This document shows positions 1 through 6,591 of a stretch of 34,648 nucleotides of DNA, one piece after another. Positions within the stretch are counted from its first letter, which is position 1, and each line of letters opens with the position of its first letter. The stretch comes from Lachnospiraceae bacterium (GTDB lineage Bacteria; Bacillota; Clostridia; Lachnospirales; Lachnospiraceae). Under the pieces are notes generated by a model, which saw nothing but the letters and a program-made list of their open reading frames with translations, did no database searches and was not told the DNA's origin. The stretch covers positions 1-34,648 of the forward strand of contig JAFTXD010000074.1 of the NCBI GenBank assembly GCA_017461775.1, written 5' to 3'. A program made the position numbers and the translations under genes.

Positions 1-15
1 AAGGAGAGCAAGTAA
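1..15 (+). CDS. 3' end of a gene cut by the window edge, probably the SCIFF precursor peptide
   Basis: Frame 1 reads Lys-Glu-Ser-Lys followed by a TAA stop at 13-15, and a terminator hairpin comes straight after. The next gene is a SCIFF-type radical SAM maturase. In Clostridia the small Cys-rich SCIFF peptide gene normally sits directly upstream of that maturase, so this is likely its tail. Only four codons are visible and none of the diagnostic cysteines, so the identity rests on position alone. Confidence 0.35.
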   Translation, partial: KESK

Positions 16-31
16 TTGCAAATTCTGAAAC

Positions 32-56
32 GCCGCCTGATAAGGCGGCTGTTTTT
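32..56 (+). terminator. Intrinsic terminator between the precursor tail and scfB
   Basis: GCCGCC (32-37) and GGCGGC (44-49) form a perfect 6-bp GC stem around a TGATAA loop, followed by TTTTT at 52-56. It lies between the upstream stop codon and the scfB start with no obvious new promoter, so it probably works as a leaky terminator that gives more precursor than maturase transcript. Confidence 0.75.
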
Positions 57-73
57 GTGTAAGGAGAAGAAAA

Positions 74-1453
74 ATGATACATCAATATAAATTAGGCGGC
101 TACAATATCGTTCTGGACGTTTGCTCCGGTTCTGTACATGTTGTGGACGAGGTGGCTTACGACATCATAGGGATGTTTGAGGAAAAGGATAAAGAAACAA
201 TTTTAAAGGAAATGGCAGAAAAGTATGCCGGACGTGAGGATATTACTGCTCAGGATTTAGAGGAGTGCTATCAGCAGGTGGTAGGGCTGAAGGACAGTGG
301 TAAGCTCTTTGCACCGGATACCTTCGAGGCCATGGCGGGCACATTAAAGGAGAAGACCTCCGGCGTGGTGAAGGCTCTTTGCCTGCATGTTGCCCATACC
401 TGCAACTTAAATTGTGAATACTGCTTTGCCAGCCAGGGTAAGTACTCCGGGGACAGAGCAGTGATGAGCTTTGAGGTGGGTAAGCAGGCCTTTGATTACC
501 TGATTGCCAATTCCGGTACCAGAAGAAATCTGGAGGTGGACTTCTTTGGTGGTGAGCCTTTAATGAATTTTGACGTGGTAAAGCAGCTGGGAGCCTAGGC
601 CCGCAGCCTCGAGAAGGAGCACAATAAAAACTTCCGTTTTACCCTTACCACCAATGGTATATTGATTGATGATGATGTAATTGAATTTGCCAATAAAGAG
701 TGCAGTAACGTGGTCTTAAGTCTGGATGGACGTAAGGAAATCCATGACCGCTATCGTGTGGACTATGCAGGCAACGGAAGCTGGGAGCGTATTGTTCCCA
801 AGTTCCAGAAGCTGGTGGAGGCCAGAGAGGGTAAGAATTACTACATGCGCGGTACCTTTACCCATGCAAATCCTGACTTTTTAAAGGACATTCAGCAGAT
901 GCTGGACCTGGGCTTTACGGAGCTTAGTATGGAGCCAGTTGTGTGTGCACCGGGCGAGCCATCGGAGCTGACCCAGGAGGATTTACCTATTGTCATGGAG
1001 CAGTATGAGAAGCTGGCGGAGCTGATGCTGAAGAGAGAGAAGGAAGGAAAGCCATTTACCTTCTACCACTATATGATTGATTTGACCGGTGGTCCATGTA
1101 TCTACAAGCGTATTTCCGGCTGCGGCTCAGGAACAGAGTATATGGCGGTGACTCCTTGGGGAGATTTATATCCATGCCATCAGTTTGTGGGTGATGAGAA
1201 ATTTAAGCTGGGCAATATCTGGGATGGCGTAACCAATACGGAGATTCAGAGCCAGTTTGCAAGCTGCAATGTATATGCTCATCCGGAGTGTAAGGATTGC
1301 TGGGCGAGACTTTACTGTTCCGGCGGCTGTGCAGCTAACGCATACCATTCCACCGGTTCCATTACTGGTGTCTATGAGTATGGTTGTACCTTATTCCGCA
1401 AGCGAATGGAATGTGCGATTATGCTGGCCATTGCAAAGGCTTTAGGAGAATAA
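74..1453 (+). pseudogene. scfB: SCIFF-type radical SAM/SPASM peptide maturase, interrupted by an in-frame TAG
   Basis: Radical SAM enzyme that installs thioether cross-links in the SCIFF ribosomal peptide. The frame would encode 459 residues, a normal length for the family, but a TAG at 596-598 stops it after 174. Residues 1-95 are the peptide-binding N-terminal region. The radical SAM cluster motif CNLNCEYC is at C110, C114 and C117, and FFGGEP follows near residue 160. After the stop the same frame continues with TLTTNG and then a Cys-rich SPASM region whose cysteines would hold auxiliary Fe-S clusters (nt ~1110-1420). Start ATG 74 has AAGGAGAAG just upstream. The second part has no ribosome binding site and its first possible start is a TTG, so it is unlikely to be made alone. 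Family membership is clear; whether the stop is real, read through or an assembly error is not settled here. Confidence 0.85.
596..598 (+). other. In-frame amber codon inside scfB
   Basis: The frame reads KQLGA, TAG, ARSLEKEH, with recognisable maturase sequence on both sides and no shift of frame. In relatives as I recall them this position is usually Tyr (an ...YARS... context), so TAT or TAC to TAG is the simplest single-base change; CAG (Gln) to TAG is also possible. Confidence 0.85.
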
Positions 1454-1519
1454 TGTGAAAAATCCATAAATGCAAGATTTTTCACATGCAAATTTGTGCC
1501 TTCGGCCCAAAGTTTGCGG
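1453..1519 (+). other. Two stacked hairpins between scfB and the decarboxylase gene
   Basis: The first hairpin has a perfect 12-bp AT-rich stem: 1453-1464 (ATGTGAAAAATC) pairs with 1476-1487 (GATTTTTCACAT) around an 11-nt loop. The second, 1488-1519, pairs GCAAATTTG...GCC with GGC...CAAAGTTTGC around TTC, with one mismatch and one bulge. They start 1 nt after the scfB stop region and end 17 nt before the decarboxylase ATG. Neither is followed by a clean T-run, so an attenuator, a processing site or a small palindromic repeat are all possible. Confidence 0.6.
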
Positions 1520-1536
1520 ATTTTGGAGAGGCTATT

Positions 1537-2877
1537 ATGAATACACCGATTTGTGATTTTGTAAATGAATATAAGAAGAGTGAAGCGCTGAGACTGCATA
1601 TGCCCGGGCACAAGGGCAGCAGTTTCTTAGGCGTGGAGGCTCTGGATATTACAGAAATAGAGGGGGCGGACAGTTTGTACGAGGCCGCCGGTATTATCAG
1701 GGAAAGTGAGGAGAATGCCGGTAGTCTTTTTGGCTGTGCGACCCTTTTTTCGACGGAAGGGTCTTCCCAGTGCATTCGTGCCATGCTTTATCTGGCTACG
1801 TTGTATGGGAAGGAAAAGAATCGGAAGCCTTTGATACTGGCAGCCGGGAATGTGCATAAGACCTTCCTAAGTGGGGCGGCGCTACTGGATATGGATGTGG
1901 AGTGGATGTATCCGCGGGAGCAGGCTTCCTACCTATCCTGTAGGCTGGATGGATCACTTGTGGAAGAGTATTTGGTGAATATGCAGGAGAAACCGGCAGC
2001 AGTGTATCTGACCAGCCCGGATTATCTGAGCAATGTGGCGCCAATAAGGGAGATTGCAGAGGTATGCCACAGATATGATGTGCTTCTTCTGGTGGATAAT
2101 GCCCATGGGGCGTATTTGAAGTTTTTAAAGGAGTCACAGCACCCCTGTGATTTAGGGGCGGATCTGTGCTGTGATTCTGCTCATAAGACCCTGCCCGTGC
2201 TGACCGGAGGGGCATATCTGCATCTGGGGAACGACTTACCGGAATATTTGAAGCAGCAGGCGAAAAATGCTATGGCACTCTTTGGCTCCACCAGCCCGTC
2301 CTATCTGATATTACAGTCGTTGGATAGAGCGAATGCTTATCTGGCGGATGGGTACTGTGACAGTCTGCAAGAGTTTGTCTGCAAAGTTGGGAAATGTAAG
2401 ACATCCCTGATTGCTCATGGATATGTGCTTATAGGGGATGAACCGCTGAAGATAACCATTTGTGCCAAGGCTTATGGATATGAAGGAACGGAGCTTGCGG
2501 CACTTCTTTTGAAAGAAGATATCGTCTGTGAATTTGCGGATTCGGATTTTATTGTGTTTATGGTGACACCGGAGACAGGGGAAGAGGGACTTATGCGGCT
2601 GGAGGAAATTTTGATTTCGATTCCTCGAAAGAGCTGTGAGATGCAGAAGGCTCCGGTGTTTACACGCTGTGAAAGAGTAATGTCCATCAGGGAAGCCATG
2701 CTTTCTGTCAGCGAAGAGATTCCAGTGGATGAGGCAGAAGGAAGAACTCTGGCAGCCGCCTCCGTGGGCTGCCCGCCCGCGGTGCCCATTGTGGTGTGCG
2801 GACAGAGGATAAGCCGGGAGGCTATAGAGATATTTCGGTATTATGGTGTGGAGAAGTGTAGAGTAGTAGTGAAATAG
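1537..2877 (+). CDS. PLP-dependent Orn/Lys/Arg decarboxylase-family protein
   Basis: Fold-type I PLP enzyme of the ornithine/lysine/arginine decarboxylase family, in the short form common in Firmicutes (446 residues, like YaaO). HMPGHKG at residues 21-27 is the family N-terminal signature, VDNAHGAY near 186-193 supplies the PLP-ring Asp (D187), and DSAHKTLP at 213-220 carries the Schiff-base lysine (K217). The C-terminal ~120 residues match the small decarboxylase C-terminal domain. ATG 1537 is chosen because GGAGAG lies 6 nt upstream; the longer start at 1486 falls inside a hairpin stem and adds 17 residues of low-complexity read-through. Substrate cannot be told from sequence; arginine or lysine decarboxylation for polyamine synthesis is the usual role. 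Confidence 0.85.
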   Translation: MNTPICDFVNEYKKSEALRLHMPGHKGSSFLGVEALDITEIEGADSLYEAAGIIRESEENAGSLFGCATLFSTEGSSQCIRAMLYLATLYGKEKNRKPLILAAGNVHKTFLSGAALLDMDVEWMYPREQASYLSCRLDGSLVEEYLVNMQEKPAAVYLTSPDYLSNVAPIREIAEVCHRYDVLLLVDNAHGAYLKFLKESQHPCDLGADLCCDSAHKTLPVLTGGAYLHLGNDLPEYLKQQAKNAMALFGSTSPSYLILQSLDRANAYLADGYCDSLQEFVCKVGKCKTSLIAHGYVLIGDEPLKITICAKAYGYEGTELAALLLKEDIVCEFADSDFIVFMVTPETGEEGLMRLEEILISIPRKSCEMQKAPVFTRCERVMSIREAMLSVSEEIPVDEAEGRTLAAASVGCPPAVPIVVCGQRISREAIEIFRYYGVEKCRVVVK

Positions 2878-2881
2878 GAGC

Positions 2882-2910
2882 TTGCATTTGTTGATTGTGT
2901 GAAATATAAT
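2882..2910 (+). promoter_or_regulatory. Sigma-A promoter for the MNT/HEPN pair
   Basis: TTGCAT (2882-2887), a 17-nt spacer, and a perfect TATAAT (2905-2910). It lies 5 nt after the decarboxylase stop and 27 nt before the ATG at 2938, so the toxin-antitoxin-like pair has its own transcription start. Confidence 0.7.
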
Positions 2911-2937
2911 TAATATATTGGAAGGTGGTGAGTGCAG

Positions 2938-3276
2938 ATGTGTACAGATGCTAGATTAAATGGAATTTTAAAAAGAATGGTTGCGTATTATAAAGCTATC
3001 TATGGGGAGGACATAGAGGACATTTTTCTATACGGCTCTTATGCCCGTGGGGATCATACCGAAGGCTCTGATATTGATATTGTGGCTATTGTGCATGGAG
3101 AGCGAGAGATTTTACAGGACAAGTTAAAGAAGCTGTGGGACGCATCTGCGGAGGTGGGATTGGAGAACGATATCGTTATTTCACCTGCGGTGATACCATA
3201 TGATGAATATGTGAAGTATAAAAGTACGCTACCCTATTATCGTAATATTGCCGAGGAGGGGCGGAAGATTGGATGA
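2938..3276 (+). CDS. MNT-type nucleotidyltransferase, probable antitoxin of an MNT/HEPN pair
   Basis: Minimal nucleotidyltransferase of 112 residues. The catalytic motif is intact: GSYARGD at 33-39 followed by SDIDI, giving G-S-x10-D45-x-D47 for the two metal-binding aspartates. In MntA-HepT modules such a protein transfers AMP to a tyrosine of its HEPN partner and neutralises it. The preferred start is ATG 2938, 9 nt after AAGGTGG; an upstream GTG (2932) is too close to the ribosome binding site. The stop (3274-3276) overlaps the start of the HEPN gene, as expected for a co-translated pair. Confidence 0.85.
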   Translation: MCTDARLNGILKRMVAYYKAIYGEDIEDIFLYGSYARGDHTEGSDIDIVAIVHGEREILQDKLKKLWDASAEVGLENDIVISPAVIPYDEYVKYKSTLPYYRNIAEEGRKIG

Positions 3277-3646
3277 GTTAGTAAGGTATCGTTTGGAGTC
3301 TGCAAAAGAAAAATTGATATCAGCGAAACTTTTGCTTGATGCAGGGCAATATAAGGATTCTATTGGAAGGTCTTATTATGCGATATTTGCGGCTATCAGA
3401 GCGATACTGGCATCTAGGCAGGTTGATTTTTCAAAACATGCCGGTGTGATAGCATATTTTCAGAAGGAATATATTAAGACAGGGGTTTTTGATAAGAAAT
3501 ATTCCAAGTATATACAACAAGCTTTTCAAATACGAAATAGCTGTGATTATGATGATTTTTACATTGTTTCCAAACAGGATGCATTGGAACAATATGAAAG
3601 GGCAACAGAACTGTTAAAAGTAATAAATGACTATATGAAAGAATAG
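3269..3646 (+). CDS. HEPN-domain protein (UPF0332-like), partner of the MNT protein
   Basis: All-alpha HEPN protein of 125 residues. It starts at TTG 3269 (MDELVRYRLESAKEKL), 7 nt after GAGGAGGGG and overlapping the upstream gene by 8 nt. Family features are SYYAIFAAIRAIL (35-47) and the C-terminal IRNSCDYDDFY (88-98). Toxic HEPN RNases carry R-x4-6-H; here R89 is followed by N-S-C-D-Y with no histidine at the expected place, as in many UPF0332 members. It may therefore be a non-RNase partner or use other residues. Y94 and Y98 are candidate sites for AMPylation by the neighbour. Family call is firm, toxicity is not. Confidence 0.8.
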   Translation: MDELVRYRLESAKEKLISAKLLLDAGQYKDSIGRSYYAIFAAIRAILASRQVDFSKHAGVIAYFQKEYIKTGVFDKKYSKYIQQAFQIRNSCDYDDFYIVSKQDALEQYERATELLKVINDYMKE

Positions 3647-3668
3647 CGGAGGTTTTCTCCGCTATTTG
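3643..3668 (+). terminator. Terminator after the MNT/HEPN pair
   Basis: ATAGCGGAG (3643-3651) pairs perfectly with CTCCGCTAT (3657-3665) around GTTTT, then TTT. The stem includes the HEPN stop codon. The T-run is short, so termination may be partial. Confidence 0.55.
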
Positions 3669-3770
3669 TATAGAGGATAAATCATATTCAAAATGTCAAG
3701 AAGGATTGGATTGAGTCTGTTAGAGTGATTATATGAGATTTATGTAGTCTATAGAAAAGAGGTATCACAT

Positions 3771-4349
3771 ATGACAAGTATTTATTTTGTAAGACATGCC
3801 CAGCCCAATCATGCATGGGAAAATGACCGCACACGTCCTTTATCAGAGGAAGGTGTGGAGGATAGTGAGAAAGTGGTGGAAGCACTCTCCGATATTAGGT
3901 TGGATTATGCGATTTGCAGTCCCTATCTCAGAAGTATGGATACTATAAAGAACTGCGCTGAGGCACATAATTTACAGATACACACTGATGAGCGTCTGCG
4001 AGAGCGGGAGAAGGGCCCCGGTGGAAATACGCTGGCTCTGATTGAGAAACGATGGAGTGATTTTGATTATCATGAAGAGGGTGGGGAATCCCTTAGAATG
4101 GCGCAGGAGCGCAATGTGCAGGCACTTATGGAGGTGCTTAAGAGGCATCAGGGCGAAAGCATTTTATGGGGAACTCATGGAACTGCGCTGAGTACCATAT
4201 TGTATCATTTTGATAATACCTACAATTTTAAGAGCTTTATGAGAATCATTGATTTCATGCCCTACATTATTAGGCTGGATTTTGATGGACTTAAGCTTGT
4301 GGGGAAAGAGGAGCTATTGATTGTGGAGAAAGAGTATAAGGGGAAATAG
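3771..4349 (+). CDS. Histidine phosphatase superfamily protein (phosphoglycerate mutase-like)
   Basis: Histidine phosphatase of 192 residues. YFVRHAQPNH near the N-terminus carries R8 and the phospho-accepting H9; the second catalytic histidine is in WGTHGTA (H136), and the acidic region ERLREREKGP (74-83) matches the usual proton-donor position. ATG 3771 follows AGAGGT. The gene is first in a tight operon: the next gene starts 2 nt after its stop. Substrate is not evident; members range from sugar phosphatases to nucleotide phosphatases. The 3' neighbour is a 2H phosphoesterase, so a nucleotide or RNA-derived substrate is conceivable, but that is only inference from context. Confidence 0.85.
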   Translation: MTSIYFVRHAQPNHAWENDRTRPLSEEGVEDSEKVVEALSDIRLDYAICSPYLRSMDTIKNCAEAHNLQIHTDERLREREKGPGGNTLALIEKRWSDFDYHEEGGESLRMAQERNVQALMEVLKRHQGESILWGTHGTALSTILYHFDNTYNFKSFMRIIDFMPYIIRLDFDGLKLVGKEELLIVEKEYKGK

Positions 4350-4351
4350 AT

Positions 4352-4867
4352 ATGAGTCTGCGGACAATTATGATTTTCCCGCATTTCGATAATGTGGAGC
4401 TAATCGATCAAATAAGAAATAAGTACGACCCATTAGCGAACTTGGTGCGTCCACACATTACGATTGTTTTTTCCTTTGAAAGCTCCATGAGTAATGAGGA
4501 GCTTTCGCAAATCCTGGAAGTCAGATTGCAAGCCATAAGACCATTTTTCCTTGAACTTGGTGGCGTCAGCAAACATGAGGATGATTTCGGGAATTATCTT
4601 TTTCTGGATGTAATAAAGGGCGCAGAGGAGATAAAGGGGATTCATCGGATATTATATGAGAATGAGTTTAAAGAATATGACCTGGGCTACCCGTATATCC
4701 CACATATGACCATTGGGAAATTGCCTACGCCTAAGCTGCTGGCCAGTGCTTATGATGATGTTAAGGGAGAAAAGAGTCACTTTGCTACCATGGTTTGCAA
4801 GATTTCTGTGGAGATGATTGGAGATGGGGACGAGTCCATTATTGTGGTGGAGAAAGAATTACGCTAA
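4352..4867 (+). CDS. 2H phosphoesterase (2'-5' RNA ligase/LigT-like)
   Basis: Two-histidine phosphoesterase of 171 residues. The two catalytic H-x-T/S-x motifs are HITI (H35, T37) and HMTI (H118, T120), about 80 residues apart as usual. Such enzymes open 2',3'-cyclic phosphates or act on 2'-5' linkages; the exact substrate is unknown here. It begins 2 nt after the histidine phosphatase stop, with its ribosome binding site (AAGGGGA) inside that gene, so the two are translated together. 13 nt separate it from the DinB-like gene. Confidence 0.8.
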   Translation: MSLRTIMIFPHFDNVELIDQIRNKYDPLANLVRPHITIVFSFESSMSNEELSQILEVRLQAIRPFFLELGGVSKHEDDFGNYLFLDVIKGAEEIKGIHRILYENEFKEYDLGYPYIPHMTIGKLPTPKLLASAYDDVKGEKSHFATMVCKISVEMIGDGDESIIVVEKELR

Positions 4868-4880
4868 GGAGGAATTTGCA

Positions 4881-5588
4881 ATGAAGATAAAATGCGTTTG
4901 GGAGCACAACGGTAACGATACCCTCCTGTATTCCAGTAATTTCATAGGAGCCTTTACCAGAGGCGCATCCAAAGAGATTGCGCTGAGCAAGATGCAGAGT
5001 GAGGTGGAGGCATACCTTCGCTGGAAGAATGAGGCTTTAGGGGAGATTTCTGAAGTAAGCATTGAACAGGAAAAGGCATCCACCATCGATGTGTGTGATG
5101 CGGATAGTGATGTGATTTTTGAGGAGGAGAAAAAGCCTCTTACCATGGATGAGTACCGGGAACTGAAGGCTCTGGCACTGAAATCTGCTCGGGATTTTCT
5201 GGTATTGTATGAGTCCATACCGGATAAGCATGTAAGCTGTCTGGAGCCGAAGAAGACCTTTCTTGGGATGAAGCCCTGCACTGCGGAGGAGATGTATGTA
5301 CATACAAAAAGCGTGAATAGTTACTATTTTGGAGAAATCGGTGTGGATGCAGACAATGAAAGTACCATTTACGATTGCCGAAAAAGAGGCTTTGAAGAGC
5401 TGGAAAAGCAGGGGAATTTCCTGGAGAATAAAGTGATTCTCGGTAGCTATGATGAGGAATGGTCACTGCGAAAGGTTCTTCGCAGATTTATCTGGCATGA
5501 CCGCATTCATGGAAAAGCCATGTACCGCATGGCAGTGAAAACCTTTGGAGCAGGGAGCTGCGCAGATGTATTCCGATTTGAAGGGTAA
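4881..5588 (+). CDS. DinB-like helical protein with putative metal-binding histidines
   Basis: Protein of 235 residues. ATG 4881 is chosen for the excellent AAGGAGG site at 4866-4872; an upstream in-frame ATG at 4818 lies inside the preceding gene and has none. Residues 1-50 look like a HicB-like strand-helix unit (KEIALSKMQSEVEAYLRW). The rest is helical, with HTKSVNSYYFGEIG (H141) and WHDRIHGKAM (H206, H210), the spacing of the DinB/YfiT three-histidine metal site. DinB-fold proteins include thiol transferases using bacillithiol or related thiols, but many have no known role. The two-part structure may be a fusion. Third gene of the 3771-5588 operon. Confidence 0.55.
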   Translation: MKIKCVWEHNGNDTLLYSSNFIGAFTRGASKEIALSKMQSEVEAYLRWKNEALGEISEVSIEQEKASTIDVCDADSDVIFEEEKKPLTMDEYRELKALALKSARDFLVLYESIPDKHVSCLEPKKTFLGMKPCTAEEMYVHTKSVNSYYFGEIGVDADNESTIYDCRKRGFEELEKQGNFLENKVILGSYDEEWSLRKVLRRFIWHDRIHGKAMYRMAVKTFGAGSCADVFRFEG

Positions 5589-5604
5589 GGCAACAGGCAG
5601 TTGC

Positions 5605-5634
5605 TTGCCTCACTGTATGTGTCCGTAATATAAT
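5605..5634 (+). promoter_or_regulatory. Promoter for the XRE/zinc-ribbon gene
   Basis: TTGCCT (5605-5610), an 18-nt spacer and a perfect TATAAT (5629-5634), 21 nt before the ATG at 5656. The small partly palindromic stretch GGCAAC...GTTGC just upstream could be an operator. Confidence 0.5.
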
Positions 5635-5655
5635 CTGGACATGGAGGGAATATTT

Positions 5656-6099
5656 ATGGAGACGAAAGATATTATAGCGCAGTTGCGCACGAAAAAGGGC
5701 TGGACCCAAGAGGAGTTAGCACAGAAATTATTTGTAACAAGGCAGGCAGTTACCCGCTGGGAGGCCGGAGAAACTACGCCAAATGTAGAGACCTTAAAAC
5801 TATTGTCCAAGTTGTTTGATGTATCAATTAATACCCTTTTGGGCTCACCTCGTCAGCTGAATTGCCAGTGCTGTGGTATGCCTTTGGATGATACTACCAT
5901 TAGCAAAGAGGTAGATGGAAGTTTTAACGAGGAGTACTGTAAGTGGTGTTATACCAATGGAAAGTATGTATACTCTGATATAGGTCAATTAGCGGATTTC
6001 CTGGTGGGGCATATGTCCAATGAGCAGTGGCCGCCGGAGCAGGTAAGGGCTTATTTGGAGGAGCAGCTGCCGAAGCTGAAGCACTGGAGTAAGGAATAA
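5656..6099 (+). CDS. XRE-family regulator with C-terminal zinc-ribbon domain
   Basis: Protein of 147 residues with two parts. Residues 5-60 form an XRE helix-turn-helix (WTQEELAQKLFVTRQAVTRWE, in the 16-36 region). Residues 68-145 match the putative zinc-ribbon family PF12674, with C70, C72/C73 (CQCCGMPL) and C95, C98 (EYCKWCY) as likely zinc ligands. ATG 5656 is 7 nt after GGAGGG; an ATG at 5641 precedes that site and is rejected. Likely a zinc- or redox-responsive repressor, perhaps of itself. It has its own promoter and is followed by a hairpin-rich region with no gene. Confidence 0.8.
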   Translation: METKDIIAQLRTKKGWTQEELAQKLFVTRQAVTRWEAGETTPNVETLKLLSKLFDVSINTLLGSPRQLNCQCCGMPLDDTTISKEVDGSFNEEYCKWCYTNGKYVYSDIGQLADFLVGHMSNEQWPPEQVRAYLEEQLPKLKHWSKE

Positions 6100-6544
6100 A
6101 GGTGAAGCGTTGAAAGCTTTTCTTCGTTCATGAAGACTATGGATTGAATGTCACGGGGCGTATGCGGAAATATATTTTCGCTACGCCCCTTTTGGCAGGC
6201 ACAAGTCTCTCAAAGGTCGTGATTTGTTCTGATTTTTAGAAGCGATGTGCTGTGAAGATACTTTTAGATTAATTCACGCCCTGCTAAAGAGCATGAAGTG
6301 GGGCGTGAATTCTGGAAGCAATAGGAATACAGCACATAGATGCTGTTTTTCAATGACGAAATCCCTGTTGTAAGTGAGAAAACAGGGGGAGGCAGGGCGT
6401 AATTAGTACAAAAATCCGTATACGCCCCATAGGGAACCAAATGTCACGGAGAGATGGCTGATTTGTAAAGCCACATCTCATTGGAAATTAGGCTCCCAAG
6501 GAACTTTCCTTCCATTGACAGGATTTCAGAAATTCTGCATCCGT
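6100..6544. other. Non-coding, hairpin-rich region with repeated GGGCGT arms
   Basis: No convincing gene. Three inverted-repeat pairs share nearly the same arm: GGGGCGTA 6155-6162 with TACGCCCC 6182-6189; AATTCACGCCC 6271-6281 with GGGCGTGAATT 6301-6311; GGGCGTA 6395-6401 with TACGCCC 6421-6427. Further stems are CCCTGTT 6363-6369 with AACAGGG 6381-6387, and GAGATGGCT 6451-6459 with AGCCACATCTC 6469-6479. AATGTCACGG occurs twice (6147-6156 and 6440-6449), framing most of this. It could be a structured RNA, a palindromic mobile-element remnant or a set of protein sites. Confidence 0.6.
6155..6193 (+). terminator. Probable terminator after the XRE gene
   Basis: GGGGCGTA-T-GCG (6155-6166) pairs with CGC-TACGCCCC (6179-6189), 11 bp with a single bulged T, and is followed by TTTT at 6190-6193. 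Inner AAATATATTT can extend it. First of the repeated-arm hairpins of this region. Confidence 0.6.
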
Positions 6545-6591
6545 ATCATGCTACATTGTTCGAAAAAGGAAAGGGCAAGTTGTAGCATGAT
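6545..6591 (+). promoter_or_regulatory. Hairpin spanning the preferred start of the 6587 gene
   Basis: ATCATGCTACA (6545-6555) and TGTAGCATGAT (6581-6591) are perfect 11-bp inverted repeats. The start codon ATG 6587-6589 lies in the 3' arm, and the purine-rich AAAAGGAAAGGG lies in the loop. It could limit translation of the downstream gene. Confidence 0.45.

Noticed and set aside
596-598. Pyrrolysine at the scfB amber codon
   Set aside because: No pyl genes are visible and pyrrolysine is not expected in radical SAM maturases; mutation or error is simpler.
1486-1536. Longer N-terminus for the decarboxylase starting at 1486
   Set aside because: The codon lies in a hairpin stem, has no ribosome binding site, and the family signature fits the start at 1537, which has GGAGAG.
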